Shown here: positions 1 to 11,100 of the stretch, in pieces
Position numbering within the stretch: the stretch's first letter is position 1
Layout of the letters: every line of letters begins with the position of its first letter
DNA from: Cunninghamia lanceolata
Lineage: Eukaryota > Streptophyta > Pinopsida > Cupressales > Cupressaceae
Reading direction: 5' to 3'
DNA: 64,000 bases
NCBI GenBank assembly: GCA_027924645.1
Contig: BSBN01000047.1
Coordinates: 9,936,001 to 10,000,000 of the forward strand
Notes under the pieces: generated by a model
The model's database searches: none
What the model saw: only the letters and a program-made list of their open reading frames with translations
What the model was told of the DNA's origin: nothing
Position numbers and translations under genes: made by a program

Positions 1-424
1 CATAAGATATATCTTGAGAAAACCCTCAAGAGGAAAAAGCCCAGCTTCCAAAAGCATCCACACTCAATGTAGTATTTAATAATGAAACATTATAATACAC
101 TTACAGAGTCTCATGAATAGTTTTGAAACAACAATCCCCTCCATGTGTCCAAGCATGTATCCACAAATCCCATGCCATGCTTCACATATGCACTTCACAA
201 GAGAATCCTAATACAATGACAACCCACTCAACCAGCCAACCTGAACCACTAACTATGTGCTTTCTTTTATAGACACAAGCTCACACAAATACAACTTGCG
301 GTATTGGGAAAATTGTGTCTTAAAAGCATTGACCCCTCATTTAATTATTGCAACTAAGTTTTCACTTTATGATCCAATTAATTAATTAATTATTCAATGT
401 ATCCCATGCATAAAGTAACTAACT
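1..424. other. Unassigned left flank
   Basis: No coding frame, RNA gene or recognisable element end is visible here. The sequence is AT-rich, with a TTAATTAATTAATTA run near 378-392. It lies outside the point (about 425) where similarity to the D-family LTR fades, so it is either host DNA or an older, unrecognised repeat. The boundary is approximate because the D' LTR is diverged and no target duplication could be found. Confidence 0.4.
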
Positions 425-1537
425 ATTATGTAGAAAAAAAAGAGGGTTTGTTGATTAGATTGATAGTTTAATTAGATCCTCCTTTCACTACATACATTCA
501 AGGACATTAAAATGAGTTGAATCACAAATTTTACAAGAGGACTCAGATACAGGTTTGGTGTCACTTGGAATGACAAGGAAATTTGGAATTTGTTGATTAA
601 TGTGTTAACATTAGTCTGATTAAGCTTAAAACCCTAATTACGCAAAATCGTAAACAAATGGATGAATCCCAACAAATGCTTGCACAGGAAGACACTAAAT
701 GTAGATTAGATACATACGAGATTTTGGAAGGTGGATACTTCAGGGACAAAAGAGTGGGCACCCTTGTCTAATGCAATGCTTTTTCTAAGGGCTTTGGGAT
801 ATTTTCTACTATAGACTACAAACACTTCAGAGATTCTTGACAGTGCTAAATTGAGGGACAAAAGAGCAGGCGCCCTTGTCCTTTTAGGGATATTTTATGT
901 CATTTTCTTCATATTTGGATTCTTCCAACTCTGCACTGGCCTCCTACATCTCCTCTCCATAGAATCTGATACTTGTAACCTATAATCACAATCTAGAAGG
1001 GTTCGGGGTTGTGGTGTTTAGGAGCTTGCCTTGGTCAAGTCCTGAAATAGCATTCAAGCCTTCCAACACCATTGTTAGATAGAGAGCATGTGTACTTGTA
1101 GGATAGAGGCAAAAGCAATGATATGATAAATGATTGAAACACAAAGTAAATTTCACCTCAGAGGTGAAGCTCTCACAGGGAGATGAAGATCTTTCACGCC
1201 GTGAGGAGATGGATTGATGAAGACAAATCTGCAACAAACATGAACAAACACAACACAATACTACTCTGCAACACAATGAAAGCCTTGAGTACCCTTAGCA
1301 CAAGATCACAAGTTTCCATTATCCATCTAAGTGTAAAATGAAGTCCTAAACATGATTATATATGTGTTCCTACTAAACATTCATAATTCAAATTGAATAG
1401 GTCAACAAAGGGAGACCTTTTAATGGTCACTTTGCCAACACTTAAGATTTAGGCCCCAACAAAATAAGGCAAGACAAGGGCATGGGTACCCTTGTCTAGG
1501 GACCTATTTTAGGGTTGGATTAAGCTCAAGAGGGTCC
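425..1537 (-). repeat. D' element 3' LTR, distal part (minus strand)
   Basis: Read on the minus strand, this stretch is colinear with the D LTR at 24259-25521. Shared landmarks include the segment around 990-1080 (AACACCACAA, AGGCTTGAATG) matching about 24870-24920, and the repeated 'ACAAGGGCGCC'-type motif near 860-880. It joins the minus-strand LTR piece at 23859-23998 once element H is removed, as shown by the GGTCC duplication at 1533-1537 and 23859-23863. The reading frame at 986-1276 is a by-product of LTR sequence. Divergence from the D LTR is high, which suggests an old copy or a distinct subfamily. Confidence 0.75.
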
Positions 1538-1738
1538 TGTTGTGACCAAATCACACATCACCCCATCAGACTGGGGACCCCCTCTTTTCAGCTTGGATAT
1601 TCCGGGGCAATGATGACAATAGGAAGGAGATGATCGTTTGGATGGTTTTGAATGCTTTATCACGTCAATCAGGTTGCTGGGGCCATTAGGGAGATGAACG
1701 CCTTTCAGAAGACTTTCAGAGGGCACCAAGTGTAATCT

Positions 1739-3484
1739 GGCGCCTAGTGGATGGAGTGCCTTGGTGTGTATCTAAGAGTTAGAATGCGCCCTACTCTTGA
1801 TTAGCGCCTTGGAGGTAGTAAAGAGTTTTAGTGCCCATCATTGAGCACCTAGTAGAGGAAGATGAAAGGAACTAGTTTAAGCGCCTTGAGTTCTTGCGAA
1901 GTCATTTGCTTGAAAGTCCAATATGGGCACCTTGTAAAGGAGACTTCAAATTGCTCTTTCCCCTGCTATGATCAAGTGTTTAGCGCCTTGATAGGTTGAT
2001 GAAATGCGCTGGAGATAAGGTTGGTGCGCCTAGATCTATTTGGGCGCCCAGTTGAAGAGTCTGAGTGTATTTTGGCACCCAATTTTAGTGCCTATTAGTC
2101 TTTTAGAGCCTGGGTTGAATGGTTGAAGTAGTTTAGGCGCCTAGCAAAAGTTTGAATACATTTTTAGCGCCCTGAAGTCCAATTGCGCCTAGGAGAATAA
2201 CTATCTGCAGAGGAGTTTGAGCGCTATCTTGGAGGAATTAAAGCGCCTTATATGATAGATGAGTGCCCTTTGATGGAAGTTGATAAGAATAGCACCTTAA
2301 AATTAATGCTAGAGGTGAGTAAGGTGCGCCTTGGTGAATACCTCCCAGGATCAGATGAGAGTGCGCCTGGACTGAAGAGATGGAGCGCCTTCACACCAAA
2401 GCAAGAGTTGGAGCGACTTAGCAGAAGGTGAAGGGTTGTTTATGCGCCCTGGGAAGATTAGCGCCTTAAAGAGAAAATATCAACATTGGCGCCTAGGTCT
2501 CTAATGAGGGAGTAATGAAACTATGAATGAACGCCCAAATGAAGATGCTGCGCCTTGAAGGTCATAAATTTGAAGTTTGGCACCCAACTATGGATGTATG
2601 CCTCCAGATAGGAACTGGCGCCTTTGGAGTTAGGTTGGAGCGCCTAGTTAGAAAGTTTCTTTGTTGTTTACGTCTTTTATGCCTTTGTTGGTGAATGATT
2701 CAATGAGAAATGTGCGCCTAGGTCATGTTTTAGCGCCCAAACTCAGAGATCAGATGAGTCTAGATGATAAGTGCACCTAGAGTTATAAGTGGAAGCTGTG
2801 CGCCTAGGAGACTTGGAGTAATGAGATTAAAGTCACCTCAATGAGTGCCCAGTGGAGGTAGATAGTGCTTTAGCGCCTAAGACTACAGAGGATGAGCGCC
2901 TAAACAAGAGATGAGCGCCTTGAGGGATTTAAGTGCTTGAGGAGTATCTGAAGTTGATTTGAAATGCGCCTTGCATATAGGAGGATGAAGATCATGAAGA
3001 TATGCGCCTTAGTTGAACGCCTTAGCTACATTAATGACTTGAAGCGCCTAAAGGAAAAATAGAAGTGTTAGCACCTAAGAGTATCATGAGTGTTTAGGCA
3101 CCCTTTAAAGGAGTTTGAAGTGCTTTTATGCACCTAGATGGAGGAATTGCACCCTAGTAACATGAAGCCTGTGAAGGAAAATGTGCGCCTTGAAGATGAG
3201 CGCCTAGACAAGGGTTCTAGCGCCTACATATGATTACCTTAAGTGTGGAATGGGCACCTTCACAGGGAGAAGATTGAACTTTAACATGATTGTGCGCCTA
3301 GGAGGTCCTGAGGTTGTTTAAGCGCTTTAAGGTAAGTCAATGCTTTGAAGTCCATTATATGCGCCAGAGATGAGTTTGAAGTGAGCCTTGGAGGTAGAGT
3401 TGCGCCTTCCTTTGTAATATGCGCCTTGTAGAAGCCACTCAATTTTGTTAGGCGTCAGGGAACTCCCATTTATTTTGGCGCCCA
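1739..3484 (+). repeat. Dispersed GCGCC motif array in H 5' LTR
   Basis: A short directional motif, usually (T/A)GCGCC(T)(T/A)(A/G), recurs every 20-60 bp over about 1.75 kb. My manual count is about 37 exact GCGCC, plus about 25 one-base variants (GCACC, GTGCC, ACGCC). Spacers between motifs are unrelated, so this is not a simple tandem satellite. The motif lies overwhelmingly in one orientation. Many GCACC or GTGCC variants are GCGCC in the other LTR, for example near 2077 against 17899, which points to CpG deamination. Confidence 0.8.
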
Positions 3485-3576
3485 AAAAGGAGAAATTTAA
3501 ATTTTAAAAATTGCAAATATTTAATGTTAAACTAGGCCGACCCAGCCAGCCGACCTCATTTAATGAGGGAAATTAT

Positions 3577-3586
3577 CTATTTAAGG
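3577..3586 (+). promoter_or_regulatory. TATA-like promoter upstream of the LTR ORF
   Basis: CTATTTAAGG lies about 250 bp before the ORF start and is followed by an 8-bp palindrome, GAGCGCTC, at 3588-3595. The same element is conserved at 19406-19415 in the 3' LTR. It is far upstream of the TATA box at 7215, so it would give a separate transcript covering the LTR ORF. This is a prediction from sequence only. Confidence 0.5.
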
Positions 3587-3630
3587 AGAGCGCTCCTTTT
3601 CATTTTCATCCTTCACTTTGCAAATACAAC

Positions 3631-3680
3631 AAAGGAGCAGCGAAATTCACAAAGAAGCAGCGAAATTCACAAAGGAGCAG
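3631..3680 (+). repeat. 20-bp tandem repeat in the LTR-ORF leader
   Basis: The unit AAAGGAGCAGCGAAATTCAC occurs two and a half times with single-base variation (one copy has AAAGAAGCAG). It sits between the TATA-like box and the ORF start and is also present in the 3' LTR. Its role is unknown. Confidence 0.7.
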
Positions 3681-3838
3681 CAATTTCATCTAAAGGAACA
3701 GAAAATTGCAAGGAAAAGGTTTATTTTTATAGGCAGATCTGAATTGAAAAGGCTAACTTGCTTCTCAAGTTCTGCCATTTTTTGCATTAAATTCTAGAAA
3801 ATAATATTTTCTAAGGCAGAAAGCTGAGTAAGAGATAG

Positions 3839-6800
3839 ATGGGAATGACGGCCAAGGAAAGGCAAGTACTCATCAAGATGGATGCCAAGTCCAGCATGCC
3901 AGAGTCCAAGCTAGAAACGCAGTGGAAGGATGTTGGCGACACCAACATGGGACACGTCAACTTGGATGAAGCGAAAGACTTCTTGCTCGCGATCACTAGG
4001 AACGAAGATATCAAAGCCATCGCGAAGAGCGGGATTGTACAAGAAGCTTGCTTTCCACCTGCTTTGCCAAGCACCGAGCTCGTGTTGGAATGTGTTCAAC
4101 ACTATGACAAGGAGAAAAGACAAATCATAGCCAAGGATGGAACTGTTCTTGCTTACCTGCAAAGGGAGGCTATCCAAGAGATCTTCAACATCCCGAAGGC
4201 GAAAGGAGTCTTCATATGCCCTACAACAGCTCAGAAGATGTTCGAAGGCAATACAAAGGTCTACATGCAAGAGATCGGGAAGAAGTGGATGAATGATTCA
4301 TCTATGAAGATATACAATTCAAAAGACCCCAAGTATCACAAAGCTGACTTCAAGTGGGAGATAAGTTACTTGATCATGTTCTTGAATCGAGTAACAGGTA
4401 AGCCACAATCATCTACTTTTGAAGGATGGATGTATACTTATTTTGATCACATGTTTACAAAGAACAAGATGATTGACTGGGCTGGCCTTATAAGCCACTG
4501 CCTAGATGAACAGTTGGAAAACTTTGATGAGACGAAGTCTTTCTTCATGACTTCATACCTTGTGTATATCTTGGCGAGAAATGTAGTCTACAAAGGACTA
4601 ACAGCTAAGGGGCAAGTAGGTACAAAGCCGGGACAGATCCTTTCCTATCAGTGTTATCCTCAACTTCACCTAAAAAACATCAATCACTACAAAAGATTCA
4701 ATGATGCCTTCGCTATGTTTATAGTGAGGAGGTTAAGAGGTGAGTTGCATCGGAGACTAACAGGTGCTGCCAGGAACTTCATCAAACAGTATGGAAGGTA
4801 CTACATCCAGTATGATAAGTTCACCTACATTAGGATTCAAGGATTCACCTCATTTCCATATAGACTGCCTAGATATCCTTCAAACAGGATGGTATTGCTA
4901 GAGGTTTCTAGACAGTTGATTGCATTTCATAAAATGCAGAAAGCAAGGAAGAAAGCAGGAGTTCAGTTTCCCCTTCAGTTAGGAAGGTACTATTCTTGTC
5001 CATCATTACAGGCAGCTGAACATTCAGAAGTTGAGCTTCAGGCTTATCATCTGCATCCACATGATTCGAGGAGAGAAAACTTTGATCCACATGGAGCTAT
5101 CAAGCAGTCTTACTCTTCTTACAAACATAAAGAACAATTAGAAGATCATTGGGCTGATGCTATAGATGATGACGACATCCAGATGCAAAAGTGTTCAAGG
5201 CTAAAATGGGACTTGATAAGGGCAACAAAGGTACTTAGAATTCCTGATCAGCTAGAAGGTGATAGAGCTCTTCTTGGAGATGAGTATGACAAGATTCACA
5301 ATTGGCCTTATGAAGTCAACTGGTCAGACAGCGAAAAGGTCGATGATGAAGGATTGATAAGACCTGTTATTGCTATCACTGAGGAGCAAATAAACATACA
5401 AGTACAAGCCTTGCTGGATGAAGGTAAGAAACTCACTTATATCAAGATGGGAGAAGTGGATCAGCAAGAACAACATAAGGCACTTAGTAAGGATTCACGA
5501 AGCAGAGGAAGTGAGAAAGATTCAGGACAAGGAAAGAAAAGGAAACAGCTTGAGATCGTTCAAGGGGAATCCAGTAGAAAAAAGAAAAGGATTAGCATTG
5601 AGACTGCTTCTTCTAAACAGTTGGGTGGTATTCCACCAAATCCAGACTTGGTGATTCCTATTGAGAATGTAGTTCCAGAAGTTCCAATGGAAGAAGTACC
5701 TTCTAGCCCACATGACACTGAAATCATTGATGAAGCTAACACTGAGGAGAAGGATGATGCTGAAGAGGAGTCATTGCCTATACAAGGAAGACAATTACAG
5801 TAGCAACAAGATCTTTCATCACTTCCAGAATGGTTACAAGAAAGAATTAAAGAGAATTATGAACTTGAAAGTTGTCCTCCTCTTCCAGTTGATGAGTTAC
5901 TCTTGGATATGTCAAAGGAGAAACCGAAGAAGAAAGCAAACATCCTCTCGAAGATCACTAAGGATGAAACAGGAGTAAGAAAAGTGCATGTAGCAGTTCC
6001 TCGGCTTGAGAAGAACATAGAGGATGTCACACCTGATGATTATGACATCAATACAATCAATCTGGGTCCTTTGACTGGAATGCAAGTTGAAGAAGAGCTT
6101 CAGGATTCGATTGATAATGCTCGAGCCATCATAAGACAAGAAACAGAAGGCAGAATCAAGGCTGAGCAAAGATGTCATACCTTGGAGCAGTACATTCAAC
6201 ATTTAGTACATCCTATTCATTCGCAGGAAAGGGTTGCTGCCCCTCCATCTCTCCTTCCTCCTGAAACAGTTGGACACCTGGAAGAGTTGAAGTCTTCATC
6301 TCACAGATTGAAGGATTGGATGAAAAGATCAAAGGAGACTACATTCAGGTATTTGGGAGATATTATGCAAGTAAATGATAAGATTATTAGCCTAAAGGAC
6401 AGGGTACTTGCATTAATGACAGCCTGTGTTGAATTCAAAGACTTCAAGGATCAACATCTACCACACCTAAAGAGCTTAATGGAAACATCACTGGATGATC
6501 TGTTACATGCTGAAGTTATTGAAGAAGGTAGAACATACAATTTTTCCTCATGGTATTTCAGTCTTCGCATCAAAGGACAATTGCTGGATAAGATTGAACT
6601 AGATATGTCAAGAATTAGAAGTGTGATTCAAAGGATTCAGGATGGAATACATGCTTCTTTGATGGAAATTTGCAATCCTTTTGGGGAGATGACCTTTGAG
6701 AATCTGAAAGAGCAATTTCAAGTTTTCTATTTTCAGGAAAATGATATTACAGATGAGAGACTTGATAGTATATTCTCACTTGCTGTCCACCTTGGTGACA

Positions 6801-6982
6801 ACAAAGCAAGAATAAATGATTGGGAAAGGACACTTGGCCTTTATTCAGTTGATGTGCTTGAAGCAGAAGGAACCATTCAAAATTTGCCAAGTGTACCCAT
6901 AGAAGAAGTCAAGCGAATAGTGTCCAAGTTCATTGAATGCCAAACTTCTAGTGAAGGATATTCACATGAGGATTCTTCATGA
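3839..6982 (+). CDS. LTR-encoded large protein of element H, copy 1 (one in-frame TAG)
   Basis: The frame spans 1,048 codons and is broken only by a TAG at 5801-5803 (codon 655). The 3' LTR has CAG at the matching position, so the break is recent. The N-terminal half (about residues 1-480) is globular-looking and rich in aromatic and basic residues. A lysine/arginine pair of clusters at about 565-569 and 580-584 (KKRK, RKKKR) resembles a bipartite nuclear signal. An acidic stretch follows at about 624-645, then another basic cluster (KPKKK) near 695. A likely coiled coil covers about 750-790. There is no Gag, protease, RT, RNase H, integrase or envelope motif. It may belong to the broad group of 'putative plant transposon protein' accessory ORFs, but I cannot confirm that. 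I chose the ATG at 3839 because it is the first in-frame Met after the leader. The frame lies wholly within U3. Function unknown; DNA or RNA binding is only an inference from charge. Confidence 0.72.
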
Positions 6983-7049
6983 AATAATGATATATCATTC
7001 TCATCTTCTTGTGAGGCGTGCTTTTGTTCCTTTCTTTATGGCCGCCGTC

Positions 7050-7129
7050 ATTTAATAAAGATAGCATCTTTTATTTAATATCGACAGTCTCCTGTATTTA
7101 ATAAAGTTGACCTCTTTCATTTAATAAAG
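7050..7129 (+). terminator. Three ATTTAATAAAG poly(A)-like motifs after the LTR ORF
   Basis: AATAAA occurs at 7054-7059, 7100-7105 and 7123-7128, each within the longer repeat TTTAATAAAG. They begin about 70 bp after the ORF stop and end about 90 bp before the second TATA box. The arrangement is conserved in the 3' LTR from 22883. They are plausible poly(A) signals for an LTR-ORF transcript. Plant poly(A) signals are loose, so this is suggestive only. Confidence 0.5.
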
Positions 7130-7214
7130 AGAAGTTTGTTATAACTACTTGTGATGTGGCTTGATCTGGTCCGCTGAATTCGCCGATCGATCTTGACCCT
7201 TCGTTCTTTTGAGG

Positions 7215-7227
7215 TCTATAAAAGAGC
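7215..7227 (+). promoter_or_regulatory. Main LTR TATA box of H
   Basis: TCTATAAAAGAGC is a strong plant TATA box about 815 bp before the end of the 5' LTR. It should drive genomic RNA. R would start about 30 bp downstream, near 7250. The same box is at 23044-23056 in the 3' LTR. Confidence 0.65.
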
Positions 7228-7288
7228 TCTTGTTGCTCTCATTTGTACGATTGGAAATTCTGAAATTGTTGCAAGAGCTCTCTGAGAT

Positions 7289-7294
7289 AATAAA
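7289..7294 (+). terminator. AATAAA in presumed R of H
   Basis: AATAAA follows the main TATA box by about 70 bp. It could be the poly(A) signal that defines the end of R when read in the 3' LTR (23118-23123). Confidence 0.4.
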
Positions 7295-8033
7295 AGATTC
7301 ATTGTCTTGGTGATTCTATTTGTGTTTCCGAGTGTTGCATGGTTTCAAATTTCAAGCGAATATAAATTAGATTAAGTTTTTCTTTAAGTTTATGTTAGTT
7401 GATGAAAGGTTTCTTTATTGCTTCTTGGTGAAATCTCTAAGTTCATACCATTTGCAGTTTGCGGCTCGTAGATTGCAGTGCATGGTTAGCCTGAACAATT
7501 GAACATCAATTTGATCTTTATGCTTGTTGGGTCATCCATGAGCATAACTGATTTAAACATCTTGTATACCCCAGAAGATTGCACCTATCTTGCGTAGTTG
7601 TTTGTTTTGGCGAAGCAAGATTTGGTTGGATTTCACCTAGGTAGTAAATTTCCTTGCATCTAGGATTAGTTTAGCATTCCTAAGCCTTATATCTTTTGCC
7701 TTTTGTTTATCTATTCAGTTAGAATTAGGATCAAGAACATCCACTGTTAAATCATACGCCATTAATTGCAGTACTTAGATACTCCAGTGTCTACCTCCGT
7801 AATCCTTGAAGCAATAAGTCAACTTGAACAATTGCGTAAGTCCCTTTGCAGGTTAACAGCAAAATCATACTTAGTCATTGAGCATTTTCCTTTCAAAATC
7901 ATCCGCAGGAACCTTGGAGTCATCTCGTTTGATCACCTGGTTCAGCATTCGAGAGACTTTGCTCAAGAGGGAGTCAAATACTTAGTATCTCACTCTAATT
8001 GTTGAGTTGTCGAAAAATAATCATCAACATATT

Positions 8034-8052
8034 TGGCGCTAGAAGGAGGGCC
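8034..8052 (+). promoter_or_regulatory. Primer-binding site of H
   Basis: TGGCGCTAGAAGGAGGGCC starts four bases after the LTR end, the normal position for a plant LTR element PBS. TGG is complementary to the CCA end of a tRNA. It is not the initiator-Met type (TGGTATCAGAGC) seen in A, B, C and E here. I could not identify the tRNA. An 80-bp leader then leads to the gag start. Confidence 0.65.
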
Positions 8053-8133
8053 TTAACAAGTTGTTTCAGATTAAGGAAGAACATCCTGGAGTGAATTGGT
8101 TCTTTCTCGCCAGAGAGGCACCAATGAATTTTA

Positions 8134-11100
8134 ATGTCTGCACCAGGAGCATCCAAGGAGTTTTCCGAGTTGGGGTTTCCTGCAAAGTCGAAGAAAGGAA
8201 AGAAAGGGACTTCATCGGGCCAAGGATCTCCAAGTGGGGGTGATATTTCAAATTTATTTCAAACTCCACCTCCAAAGAATCAGAATCAGGGAGTTGCTCA
8301 ACCAAGCAACGTCCAAGTAACTACCATAGGTACTCCACTTCAGCAAGGAGCTACTCAAGCAGGTCCAGGATAACCCAACATTCCAATGGCAGCACCAGTA
8401 CAAGCTTGGCCTCTGGGAAATGTCTCACCCCTTGGGACTTTTACTGATTATCATGATATGCCCAAAAACCCTGAACATTTCTGCTCAAAATTTCATGTCA
8501 ACGATCCAAATAGGACGGCTGAAGAGCATATTAAGATCTTTGAAGGTACTCTGGTAAATCGAAGGATTGAAGATCAGGATGTAGCTTGCCAGCTATTTCC
8601 ATACTCTCTCGAAGGAGATGCTACGTTTTGGTATGTCAACCTACCAGCTGGGTCTATTACTACTTGGGAACAGATGAAAACTGCTTTCCTGGAGAAGTTC
8701 AAGATTCCTATCACTCCTGCAGAACTCTATAAGCAATTCATCGAAGTCCGAAGAGAGGAGCATGAGCCCATTGCCTCTTTCAATCACAGGTTTCATAAAG
8801 CATATTCAAGATTACAACCTCCATATGATATCACTCCAGTAATGGCGATGGAGATTTATTACGCTGCATTGGATCGCCTTACTTCTATGTTTGTGAGAAG
8901 AGCGACAACCCCGCCGACCACTCTGACAGGAGCATATGCTGAAGCCGTTAAGGTGAACACAGATTTGGGTATGAACACGCATGGGCCACTTAATCACATA
9001 GGGCATGTGGTGATGCCTAACCAGATCCAGGGGATCAATCACGCACTGGCTCAACATACACCTGTAATGAATCCAGTTCCTATTCCCACTCCTGCTAATC
9101 AATTAGTCCTGCATCCAGGGGTGCCAATTTCACAAGTTGCACCTGAAAAGCCAGTGTATCTGCAAGGAGCATCATCTTCTGCAAAGTCCCAGGATGAGAA
9201 GGATGAAATGAAAGCGCTGATTGATCAGGTAAAGAAACTGTCTACTGAAGTTACACATTTGAGAAATCAGAATAACTATCTGCAGAGGAATTTCCAAGGC
9301 AATCAGGGAGGATACCAGGGAAACCAGGGCGGTAATCCAGGATATAATCAGGGGTATAACCAAGGATTTAGAGGAAACAACCAAGGTTTTCAACGGCAGA
9401 ATAGAACCTGGAACACTGCGCCGAACAATGGAACTGTACCTTCACCGCTTGATAATCTACTAGCTTCTGACCCAAAACCAGCAGAGAAAGTCTTTTTAGC
9501 AGAAGCTGCATTGTCCACTTGGTGCAGATTGCATAATACCAATCAGCATTCAGAACTTCAGTGTCCCGAATTTAAGATAGCTGCTGACATCTTCCAGCAA
9601 GAAATGCATGGCTCGCAGGTACCTGAAAACCCTCCGGTCACTGGGTATGAAATTGTGCCCACGCCGAGGTATGATCAAGCACTGATGATTGAAGATTTTA
9701 CTTTTCCACCTATAATGGAATATGACATGATAGAATACAATGGGAGATTCCCGCCAGCCTCCGCAAAAGGGCCTGTCGATGATACATATTACCCTCCTCC
9801 ATTTGAGGGCAATTCCCAAACTCAAGAACCAGATGAAGTTCAGGCCTTTCAGCAATCTACCGGCAATGCACCACAAAGAGTTTATCAACAGAATTACAGG
9901 CCACAAGATCCTGTTACTACATCAACTCCTCCGAATAACTTGTACACTCTGCCAAATCCAAATGCAAGTAACAATCCTAGCTACCCCAGGGATTCGCCCG
10001 AATACAGACAGCGGAATCCAGCTCAGAATACTGTCCCAGCCCAAGAGGTTCAACAGCAGAACATTCCCTCAAGGATCGATCCAGTCAGAAAGGAAGTTGC
10101 TAAGGATGATTTAAAGAGATTGGGTCAATGTGTTGTTGAAGAACTCAGAAAGATCAAGATCAGCTTACCACTGACCGAATTGATTCGAGTACCTGAGATT
10201 AAGGAAACCTTTTTAAGGAGCGTTGACGATACCATTGCAAAAGGTGGAAATCAAAATGTACAAATTACCACAGGTCCATCAGGTCCCTCCACTTCAGCTG
10301 CGCCGAGAGCATATGCGAGTCAAAATGCGACTCCATCCCAAATGAGGCCACCTCACCCACAAGGGCAGACAAATGCTATTTACATTGCACAGGACTCATC
10401 TAATATGACAGACACCAAGTCAGTTACAATAAAGGAAGAGCCTGCAGAAGATAATAACACGCCGAAAGTTCAAAGTTCACAGGTCAATCCAGATTTAGCA
10501 GATGATCGATATAGTGCTCCTAAGAAGAAATCAGTAGTCTTTTATCAAGGGAACGATGAACAGCCCCCGTTCTTGATATCCGTTAGAATGTTTGGTAAAC
10601 TGTTGCATAATTGTCTAATGGATTCAGGAGCTTCAAGCAATGTGATGCCTCTGGGTATCTGTAAGAAACTTGGTCTTATCCTGAAGCAGACAAACAAGAA
10701 AGTTACTCAATTGGATAAGACCGAAGTTCCAGTTATTGGAGAGCTACACAATATTCACATGCAGTTGGCAGCTGACCCCAGGATTCAGCATTACATTGAC
10801 ATTTTAGTAGTAGACATACCTGAAGGGTACGGGATGCTGCTTAGCAGAGATTGGCTGAAGAAACTCAATGGGTATGTCTCCACCGACTTTTCGCATATGT
10901 GGCTATCATGGAAAGGATTGCCGAATCAAATCAGGATAGATAGCACTCCACATTTGAAATTGATGATCACTGAATATGGTGAAGACAATGAGATCCTCTT
11001 TGTACAGACAGACTTGGGCGTTTACAAGCCTAAGGTGGAGGAGATTTTAATGCTACACAGTTCAACAGAGGTCCTCATAGAAAGCGATCATAGCACATCA

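Larger units (their letters stand above)
1538..8029 (+). repeat. H 5' LTR (6,492 bp) containing an ORF
   Basis: The boundary is set by alignment with 17361-23858, by the GGTCC duplication immediately upstream and by the PBS immediately downstream. In order it holds a GCGCC-motif array (1739-3484), a TATA-like promoter (3577), a 20-bp tandem repeat (3631-3680), a 1,048-codon ORF (3839-6982), three AATAAA motifs (7054-7128), a second TATA box (7215) and an AATAAA (7289) in the presumed R/U5 part. The U3 is therefore about 5.7 kb. Plant LTRs of this size are known in Ogre-type elements, but a coding U3 is not the usual arrangement. Confidence 0.93.

Noticed and set aside
986..1276. A 96-codon minus-strand frame that could look like a small gene
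   Set aside because: It lies in the D' LTR and follows LTR homology with 24259-25521, which has no matching open frame. It looks like chance coding in a repeat.
1739..3484. CRISPR-like regular repeats
   Set aside because: The GCGCC motif is only five bases, spacing is irregular and the context is a plant LTR.
7766..8005. A 79-codon frame near the end of the H LTR, with a GTAAGT...TTTGCAG pair inside
   Set aside because: The splice-like pair is only about 20 bp apart, too short for a plant intron, and the frame has no domain. The 3' LTR copy extends differently, so it is probably U5 sequence.
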